DNA of 7,205 nucleotides from Ktedonobacteraceae bacterium. GTDB lineage: Bacteria; Chloroflexota; Ktedonobacteria; Ktedonobacterales; Ktedonobacteraceae. Position numbers and translations under genes: made by a program. The stretch lies in NCBI GenBank assembly GCA_014896635.1, contig JADBKA010000244.1:1-7205 (forward strand), read 5' to 3'. Positions within the stretch are counted from its first letter, which is position 1. Each line of letters begins with the position of its first letter. The notes beneath the pieces were generated by a model. That model saw only the letters and a list, made by a program, of their open reading frames with translations, searched no databases and was not told where the DNA came from. Shown in pieces: positions 1 to 4,386 of this stretch.

Positions 1-1
1 A

Positions 2-1051
2 ACAGTATCACAAGTTGCGCCGCCCGCACAGCAGGCTGCACCAGGAGCACAACCTCTGCCCACTCCTCCACCTCCTGTCGGTACGACTCCCCCTCAGATC
101 CTGGCCACAGAAGCTGCCAGTGGTCGCAGAGGAGCCGCCTGGCGCCTGCTACACTGGATCATGGAAGATGATCCCCGCGCTATTCTTGCTGTCACTGGCC
201 TGGATGATGACCGCCTGGCCGGGTACATCCTCGAATTTATCGCACTTGGCACCTGGGCCGGCAAGACTTTTGTGGTCCCGGTCCCCTTGCGCACACCTCT
301 GGCCCGTACACACCTGCGTAGCCTCTTCTTGCCAGGCTCTGGCATGAACCGGCAACGCGCCTGGCGCGTGCTGCTCAAAGCATTGCACGATTCCCGCCCT
401 GCCTTGCGCGAAAACGCCGTCCATATCCTGGGGATCATCGGCGACCGCAGCGCCGTGCCACCACTGGTCGAGGCGCTGAAAGACCCCATCCTGGCAGTAC
501 GCATCCAGGCTGCGAAAGCTCTGGGACACATCGGCGATCCGGCAGCAATTCCGGCGCTGATCACTACGCTGCATAGTGCCGATGAACCATTGGCAAGCCA
601 GATCACCAGCGCACTCGTACATATAGGCCCGCCAGTGATCCCGGCACTGCTGGCCGAAAGCGCCAGCAACTCGGCCTGGATGCGCTGGCACACTATTCGC
701 GTCCTGGGCGAGATGTATGATTACCGCGCTCTGCCGGCTCTGGTGAACGCCCTGCGCGACAGTGACCATTCGGTTGTCTGGCTGGCAGCAAAAGGGTTGA
801 CCCACTTCGGCAAATGGTGCATCGAACCCGTCCTGCGCCTGCTGGTGGCAACCGATACCTCTCCCTGGCTGGCGGAGGCTGCATCCTATGTATTGCATGA
901 TGTCTACCTGCACGACCCGAAACTCAAGCCCTACCTGGCGCCTGTCGTGGAGAGCATGCACGGCGTGGCCTACAAGATCGGTACCCCCACTGCCGCGCGT
1001 AAAGCCCTCTCACAACTTGCCTCCGCCGGCCTGATCACTGTCCCATCATAA
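2..1051 (+). CDS. HEAT-repeat protein, 5'-truncated by the window edge
   Basis: The frame is open from the left edge to TAA at 1049-1051, giving 349 visible codons. The first internal ATG (161) has no Shine-Dalgarno sequence, and the reading upstream of it is a sensible Pro/Ala/Gln-rich linker (about codons 1-36), so the true start lies outside the window. A short non-repeat region follows. From about codon 118 to 305 there are tandem HEAT/PBS-lyase-like helical repeats, shown by recurring motifs such as ENAVHILGIIGD, QAAKALGHIGDPAAIPAL and RVLGEMYDYRALPALVNAL. Such alpha-solenoids are protein-binding scaffolds; some family members act in phycobilin lyase chemistry, but nothing here supports that. 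No catalytic motif, signal peptide or membrane segment is visible in this part. Two inverted repeats and a promoter separate it from the downstream operon, so it is probably a separate transcription unit. Confidence is high for the gene and the repeats; the function is unknown. Confidence 0.85.
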   Translation, partial: TVSQVAPPAQQAAPGAQPLPTPPPPVGTTPPQILATEAASGRRGAAWRLLHWIMEDDPRAILAVTGLDDDRLAGYILEFIALGTWAGKTFVVPVPLRTPLARTHLRSLFLPGSGMNRQRAWRVLLKALHDSRPALRENAVHILGIIGDRSAVPPLVEALKDPILAVRIQAAKALGHIGDPAAIPALITTLHSADEPLASQITSALVHIGPPVIPALLAESASNSAWMRWHTIRVLGEMYDYRALPALVNALRDSDHSVVWLAAKGLTHFGKWCIEPVLRLLVATDTSPWLAEAASYVLHDVYLHDPKLKPYLAPVVESMHGVAYKIGTPTAARKALSQLASAGLITVPS

Positions 1052-1058
1052 GAAAGAA

Positions 1059-1088
1059 GGGCCGGGTGCATCCTTTCTTTCCCGGCCC
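1059..1088 (+). terminator. Possible terminator hairpin after the HEAT-repeat gene
   Basis: GGGCCGGG (1059-1066) pairs perfectly with CCCGGCCC (1081-1088) around a 14-nt loop, starting 7 nt after the stop codon. The position and GC-rich stem suit a terminator. However, no T-run follows the stem; the T-rich stretch lies in the loop. It is therefore not a canonical Rho-independent terminator. Confidence 0.4.
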
Positions 1089-1107
1089 CGGCTCAGTCCG
1101 GCAAGAC

Positions 1108-1153
1108 GGAGCGCAGGCGAATCTCCTTTCCCCGCGCTACCCGCCTGCGCTCC
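1108..1153. repeat. Perfect 12-bp inverted repeat (stem-loop) in the intergenic region
   Basis: GGAGCGCAGGCG (1108-1119) is the exact reverse complement of CGCCTGCGCTCC (1142-1153), with 22 nt between them. It could be a strong RNA hairpin that blocks read-through into the operon, a bidirectional terminator or a protein-binding palindrome. No T-tract follows on the + strand. It lies about 80 nt upstream of the -35 of the predicted operon promoter. Confidence 0.6.
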
Positions 1154-1232
1154 TGCGCACTCCAGCGGAATAAATCAACGCACGAGCGTGTTCTCGCAAT
1201 TGAACACGAATCCTCGGCAGCTCAACATTTCC

Positions 1233-1262
1233 TTGACAGGCGAAAAACTGGCATGGTACTCT
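1233..1262 (+). promoter_or_regulatory. Predicted sigma70-type promoter of the cysteine operon
   Basis: A perfect -35 hexamer TTGACA (1233-1238) is followed after 18 nt by TACTCT (1257-1262). A TG at 1254-1255, one base before this hexamer, makes it an extended -10. The hexamer itself matches TATAAT at only three positions. Initiation would be near 1269, leaving a leader of about 50 nt before the ATG at 1321. This is the only good -35 in the gap with room for a -10, and it lies downstream of the two inverted repeats. Confidence 0.5.
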
Positions 1263-1309
1263 TTTGGTAGCTGTTAGAGAAACTAAATTGATTGACATTC
1301 TCAACTTAT

Positions 1310-1316
1310 GAGGTGA
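1310..1316 (+). promoter_or_regulatory. Ribosome binding site of the moeB-like gene
   Basis: GAGGTGA lies 4 nt before the ATG at 1321 and fixes that start. A small hairpin, CTCA (1300-1303) with TGAG (1309-1312), would partly cover it and could modulate access; the stem is only 4 bp, so this is weak. Confidence 0.6.
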
Positions 1317-1320
1317 GCCA

Positions 1321-2508
1321 ATGGGTGAGGCATCCCGTGAGATTATGCGCCGCGCACGCCGACAGGTACCGGAGTGGACCCCGGCCCAGGTCCAGGAAAA
1401 ACTCGCCGGGCAGAACACAACCGGCAAGCAAGATATCATCCTGGTCGATGTGCGCGAGAAACACGAATGGAACGAAGGGTATATCCCCGGCGCCATCCAT
1501 GTTCCGCGCGGCTATCTCGAACTCCAGATAGAAGAAGCTGTCCCCGACAAATCACAAACCGTCGTCCTGTATTGCGCTGGTGGCGTGCGCTCGCTGATTG
1601 CCGGCAGCACGTTACAGCAGATGGGCTATAAAAATGTTGTTTCGATGGCCGGTGGCTTCGGCCAGTGGAAAGGCAGCGGTCTGCCGTTTGTACAACCGCG
1701 CGTGATGAGCGAGGCGCAGGCCCGCCGCTACAGTCGCCACCTGCTGATCCCTGAAGTGGGCGAGGCTGGCCAGTTCAAGCTACTCGACTCACGTGTGCTG
1801 CTGATCGGCGCCGGCGGTCTCGGTTCGCCTGCGGCCTTCTATCTTGCAGCAGCCGGCGTGGGTACCATTGGCATCATTGATGCCGATGTCGTCGATGAGA
1901 GCAATCTCCAGCGCCAGATCCTGCACACCACTGACCGCGTCGGACAATACAAAGCCGAGTCGGCACGCCAGGCCATCCAGGCACTTAACCCCGATGTCAA
2001 CGTTATTACCTATATCGAACGCCTGGATGAAACCAACGTCCGACGCATCATCGCCGACTATGATGTCATCATCGACGGCACCGACAATTTCCCTACCCGT
2101 TACTTACTCAACGACGCCGCCATCATTGAGAACAAACCTGTTGTACACGGCTCTGTCTTCCGCTTTGAGGGCCAGGTCACTGTCTTCAAGCCTTACGAGG
2201 GACCGTGCTACCGCTGCCTCTATCCTGAGCCGCCCCCACCCGCGCTCGCACCAAGTTGCGCTGAAGCCGGCGTCCTGGGCGTGCTGCCCGGCCTCATCGG
2301 CCTGCTACAGTCTGTCGAGACGATCAAACTGCTGCTTGGTCTCGGCGATCCACTGATTGGCCGTCTATCAACTTATGACGCGCTGTCAGGTGAATTCAGC
2401 GAACTGCGCCTCTTCCGCGATCCAGCGTGTCCTGCCTGTGGCGAGCATGCTCACCCTGAAGATCTGCCAACCTATGCCGATGTGTGCGCCATGCCGCTTC
2501 ACTCATAA
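1321..2508 (+). CDS. moeB: Rhodanese-E1 fusion: MoeB/MoeZ-type sulfur-carrier adenylyltransferase/sulfurtransferase
   Basis: The protein has 395 residues in two domains. Residues about 17-125 are a rhodanese domain (LVDVREKHEW, then the active-site loop CAGGVRS with Cys85). Residues about 131-375 are a ThiF/MoeB/HesA E1-like domain. Its motifs are RYSRH (136-140), the nucleotide-binding GAGGLGS (163-169), DADVVDESNLQRQ (187-199), Lys211, GTDN (253-256) and the zinc pairs CYRC (296, 299) and CPAC (370, 373). The crossover-loop cysteine is Cys313 in PSCAEAGVLG, equivalent by motif to the conserved ThiF/MOCS3 cysteine. In this family the E1 domain adenylates the C-terminal glycine of a ubiquitin-like carrier and the rhodanese persulfide converts it to a thiocarboxylate. 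The partner here is almost certainly the CysO-like protein encoded next. MoeZ, MOCS3 and Uba4 carry the rhodanese at the C-terminus; here it is N-terminal. It might also serve MoaD in molybdopterin synthesis, but no moa genes are in the window. It is probably cytosolic. Confidence 0.92.
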   Translation: MGEASREIMRRARRQVPEWTPAQVQEKLAGQNTTGKQDIILVDVREKHEWNEGYIPGAIHVPRGYLELQIEEAVPDKSQTVVLYCAGGVRSLIAGSTLQQMGYKNVVSMAGGFGQWKGSGLPFVQPRVMSEAQARRYSRHLLIPEVGEAGQFKLLDSRVLLIGAGGLGSPAAFYLAAAGVGTIGIIDADVVDESNLQRQILHTTDRVGQYKAESARQAIQALNPDVNVITYIERLDETNVRRIIADYDVIIDGTDNFPTRYLLNDAAIIENKPVVHGSVFRFEGQVTVFKPYEGPCYRCLYPEPPPPALAPSCAEAGVLGVLPGLIGLLQSVETIKLLLGLGDPLIGRLSTYDALSGEFSELRLFRDPACPACGEHAHPEDLPTYADVCAMPLHS

Positions 2509-2521
2509 CACGCTCACGAGT

Positions 2522-2548
2522 GCAGGGGGACTTTTCTCTCCACCCTGC
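2522..2548 (+). other. Possible intergenic hairpin between the E1 gene and cysO
   Basis: GCAGGGGG (2522-2529) can pair with CCACCCTGC (2540-2548), leaving one bulged A (2542) and a 10-nt loop. It begins 13 nt after the stop codon of the E1 gene. No clear T-run follows. It could be a weak attenuator, or an RNA-stability element that lets cysO be expressed at a different level from the E1. I saw no convincing separate promoter in 2509-2630. Confidence 0.3.
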
Positions 2549-2613
2549 CACTCTCTCGCTCAACGGAAAGAGGGGAAATGAAAGAATAACAGGCCGTAAT
2601 CCGCCTGAAAAAT

Positions 2614-2619
2614 AAGGAG
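2614..2619 (+). promoter_or_regulatory. Ribosome binding site of cysO
   Basis: AAGGAG lies 11 nt before the ATG at 2631. The spacing is a little long, but the match is strong, and the family-typical N-terminus starts directly at this ATG. Confidence 0.6.
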
Positions 2620-2630
2620 CAGTCAACTCT

Positions 2631-2906
2631 ATGGCAACCATTCGTCTCGCCCCTGTGCTGCGATCCTCTGCCGATGGCGCAAAACAGGTAAGCGCACAGG
2701 GCAATACTCTCGCAGAAGTGCTCGACGACCTGTACCGGCGCTTCCCGGCACTCAAAGAGCAGATTCAACCACAACAAGAGCTGAGCCGGTTCATCAATAT
2801 CTACGTGAATGATCAGGATGTACGCTTCCTGCAAGGCCTGGCAACACCGATAGAAGCAAACGATACCATCACTCTGCTGCCTGCCATGGCAGGCGGCAGT
2901 CTCTAA
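2631..2906 (+). CDS. cysO: CysO-like ubiquitin-fold sulfur carrier with a Gly-Gly-Ser-Leu C-terminus
   Basis: This 91-residue MoaD/ThiS/CysO-family carrier has a beta-grasp fold. The segment FINIYVNDQDVRF (54-66) followed by GLATPI and TLLPAMAGG closely resembles mycobacterial CysO, as I recall that sequence. The carrier would be adenylated at the terminal glycine, converted to a thiocarboxylate, and used by CysM as sulfur donor. In M. tuberculosis CysO the protein ends at Gly-Gly. Here Gly88-Gly89 is followed by Ser90-Leu91 and then TAA (2904-2906). The translated precursor should therefore be inactive until the dipeptide is removed, presumably by the JAMM peptidase of this operon. Precedents are QbsE (Cys-Phe removed by QbsD) and Wolinella HcyS (Ala removed by HcyD). 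The cysM ATG follows after 20 nt. An alternative role as MoaD is less likely because the sequence is CysO-like and the flanking genes are cysM and mec. Confidence 0.92.
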   Translation: MATIRLAPVLRSSADGAKQVSAQGNTLAEVLDDLYRRFPALKEQIQPQQELSRFINIYVNDQDVRFLQGLATPIEANDTITLLPAMAGGSL

Positions 2907-2915
2907 TCTAATACC

Positions 2916-2920
2916 AGGAG
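2916..2920 (+). promoter_or_regulatory. Ribosome binding site of cysM
   Basis: AGGAG lies 6 nt before the ATG at 2927, which is ideal spacing. It sits in the 20-nt gap after the cysO stop codon. Confidence 0.65.
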
Positions 2921-2926
2921 ACTCCC

Positions 2927-3862
2927 ATGCGCTATAGCAGCATCCTGGAACTGATCGGGAATACTCCCCTCGTTGAACTGAAAAGCTTCAGTCCCCGGCC
3001 AGGGGTGGAGATTTATGGCAAGCTGGAAGGAATGAATCCAACCGGCAGTGTCAAAGATCGTGTCGCGTTGAAGATGATTCAAGAAGCAGAAGCAAGCGGC
3101 AGACTCCGACCAGGCTCGATCCTGTTGGAGCCGACCAGTGGGAATACGGGCATCGCGCTGGCGATGATTGCCCGTCTCAAGGGCTACCGCTTCATCGCTG
3201 TTATGCCCGATAACGTAACCAGCGAACGCCGCCAGATGCTGGAACTCTATGGCGCACAGATCATCTTCTCCGACGGCGCACAGGGCAGTAACGGTGCCGT
3301 CCGGCTGGCGCAGCAACTGGTCAGCCAGGATGAACGATACGTCATGCTCTACCAATATGGCAACGACGCCAACCCCCGCGCCCACTATGAGGGGACAGCG
3401 GTAGAGATCATCAGAGATCTGCCGGACGTTACTGTCTTCGTGGCAGGCCTGGGAACCGGCGGAACGCTCACCGGCAATGCCCGGCGGCTCAAGGAATACA
3501 ACCCGGCCATTAGAGTCGTGGCGGCTGAACCGATGCAGGGTGAAGGTGTCCAGGGATTACGCAGCCTGGAAGACGGCTTTGTCCCGCCGGTACTGGATCA
3601 GTCGCTGCTCGATGCGAAGATCCTGGTATCAGCCGGAGATGCGATTCGCCGCACACGCCAGTTGAAGGACCAGGAAGGCATTTTCGCCGGCCCGTCCTGC
3701 GGCGCCTCGCTGCATGCCGCTTTACGTGTCGCATCCACTATCGAGTCTGGCAAGATTGTAGTGCTGCTGGCAGACGGTGGCTGGAAGTACCTGAGCGAGG
3801 ATCTCTGGACACGCGAACTGAGTGAACTCGAAGACTCCTTAGAGGCAAAAATATTATGGTGA
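2927..3862 (+). CDS. cysM: CysM-type cysteine synthase (PLP enzyme, CysO-thiocarboxylate dependent)
   Basis: This 311-residue fold-type II PLP enzyme of the cysteine synthase/CBS family starts with the typical ILELIGNTPLVEL. Lys43 in NPTGSVKDR is the PLP Schiff-base lysine, TSGNTG (70-75) is the substrate-carboxylate loop, GTGGT (176-180) binds the PLP phosphate, and Ser257 in GPSCGA contacts the pyridine nitrogen. The C-terminal half (EPMQGEGVQGLR, EDGFVP, GWKYLS, final LW) resembles M. tuberculosis CysM much more than CysK. Arg212 falls where the mycobacterial O-phosphoserine-recognition Arg220 sits: the numbering offset of 8 also holds for the lysine and the serine. It likely condenses O-phosphoserine (or O-acetylserine) with sulfur from CysO-COSH to give a CysO-cysteine adduct. 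In the mycobacterial enzyme the extreme C-terminus folds over the active site, and the Ile-Leu-Trp end here may do likewise. Its stop overlaps the start of mec, which suggests translational coupling. Confidence 0.93.
   Translation: MRYSSILELIGNTPLVELKSFSPRPGVEIYGKLEGMNPTGSVKDRVALKMIQEAEASGRLRPGSILLEPTSGNTGIALAMIARLKGYRFIAVMPDNVTSERRQMLELYGAQIIFSDGAQGSNGAVRLAQQLVSQDERYVMLYQYGNDANPRAHYEGTAVEIIRDLPDVTVFVAGLGTGGTLTGNARRLKEYNPAIRVVAAEPMQGEGVQGLRSLEDGFVPPVLDQSLLDAKILVSAGDAIRRTRQLKDQEGIFAGPSCGASLHAALRVASTIESGKIVVLLADGGWKYLSEDLWTRELSELEDSLEAKILW
3841..3845 (+). promoter_or_regulatory. Ribosome binding site of mec inside the 3' end of cysM
   Basis: AGAGG lies 10 nt before the ATG at 3856, within the cysM coding sequence. 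It fits translation coupled to cysM. The adjacent in-frame GTG (3859) would give a GTGA overlap and cannot be excluded as the start. Confidence 0.45.
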
Positions 3863-4281
3863 CAGGCGAACGTTTCGTCCTGCGTATCCCCCAGGCGATT
3901 TATCAGGAAATGCTGGCTCATGTCGAAGCTGGCTATCCCAACGAAGCCTGCGGCGCTCTGGGCAGCAGGGACGGCCTGGTTGTCAAACACTACCCGACCG
4001 CCAATGCTGCCGAGCGACCCGACGACTTCTCGATCATCAGCGAAGCCGATATCGTACGCATCTTTAATGACATCGATTCATACGACGGCGAGATGATCTA
4101 TTATCACTCGCATCCCATCTCTGAAGCCTATCCTTCAGCACGCGATATTGAGTGGGCCAGGCACAGCGGCTATCTCTATGTCATCTTCTCTCTCCAGTAC
4201 CACCCGCGACCACCTTACGCCCGCATCTTCGCTATTGACAGTTCCGGCGCTGTGACCGAAGGACAGATTGCCCTGGTCTGA
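3856..4281 (+). CDS. mec: Mec-type JAMM/MPN+ metallopeptidase
   Basis: This 141-residue single-domain protein carries the complete JAMM zinc signature: Glu30 in PNEACGALG, His84 and His86 in YYHSHP, then Ser94 and Asp97 in PSARD. The length is close to mycobacterial Mec+. That enzyme hydrolyses the isopeptide-like bond of CysO-Cys, releasing cysteine and regenerating CysO. Here the CysO precursor also carries a Ser-Leu tail after Gly-Gly, so this enzyme is the obvious candidate for a second job: trimming the tail before activation, as QbsD and HcyD do for their carriers. The ATG overlaps the last 7 nt of cysM (TGG-TGA read in the other frame), and a GTG one codon later is an alternative start. 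No signal peptide is seen, so it is probably cytosolic. It is the last gene of the operon. Confidence 0.92.
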   Translation: MVTGERFVLRIPQAIYQEMLAHVEAGYPNEACGALGSRDGLVVKHYPTANAAERPDDFSIISEADIVRIFNDIDSYDGEMIYYHSHPISEAYPSARDIEWARHSGYLYVIFSLQYHPRPPYARIFAIDSSGAVTEGQIALV

Positions 4282-4318
4282 TCTCATCCTGTGACCAGTG
4301 CCTATCCTTACTCCGTTT

Positions 4319-4334
4319 TTCACTGTGGAGTGAA
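4319..4334 (+). terminator. Possible terminator hairpin after mec
   Basis: TTCACT (4319-4324) pairs perfectly with AGTGAA (4329-4334) around a GTGG tetraloop, and a pyrimidine-rich, T-containing stretch follows (TGCCTTTCTTTCTC). The stem is short and AT-rich, so terminator strength is doubtful. A competing 8-bp stem (one U-G pair) joins 4330-4337 with 4353-4360, and the two cannot form together. The gap 4282-4386 holds no other convincing element. Confidence 0.35.
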
Positions 4335-4378
4335 TGCCTTTCTTTCTCATGAGCGTTCACAAAAATGATGAGTTTGAC

Positions 4379-4384
4379 GGAAGG
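4379..4384 (+). promoter_or_regulatory. Candidate ribosome binding site of the first membrane glycosyltransferase
   Basis: GGAAGG ends only 2 nt before the ATG at 4387, which is unusually close. An in-frame stop (TGA 4375-4377) rules out a longer reading upstream, and the first transmembrane helix begins soon after, so this ATG remains the best start. Confidence 0.35.
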
Positions 4385-4386
4385 CA

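Noticed and set aside
149..961. Long minus-strand open frame opposite the HEAT-repeat gene (270 codons)
   Set aside because: It is antisense to a gene with clear repeat structure, and the protein is Cys/His/Gln-rich with no recognisable domain. It is a shadow of GC-rich coding DNA.
161..1051. Treating the ATG at 161 as the true start of the HEAT-repeat gene
   Set aside because: The same frame is open to the window edge with a plausible linker sequence, and no ribosome binding site precedes 161.
1292..1297. Second TTGACA as a promoter -35
   Set aside because: Only 23 nt separate it from the start codon, so the -10 would fall at or within the gene, and no TATAAT-like hexamer is there.
1844..2356. 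Plus-strand 170-codon frame inside the E1 gene
   Set aside because: It is Ser/Pro-rich and low-complexity, and lies fully within the well-supported E1 domain in another frame.
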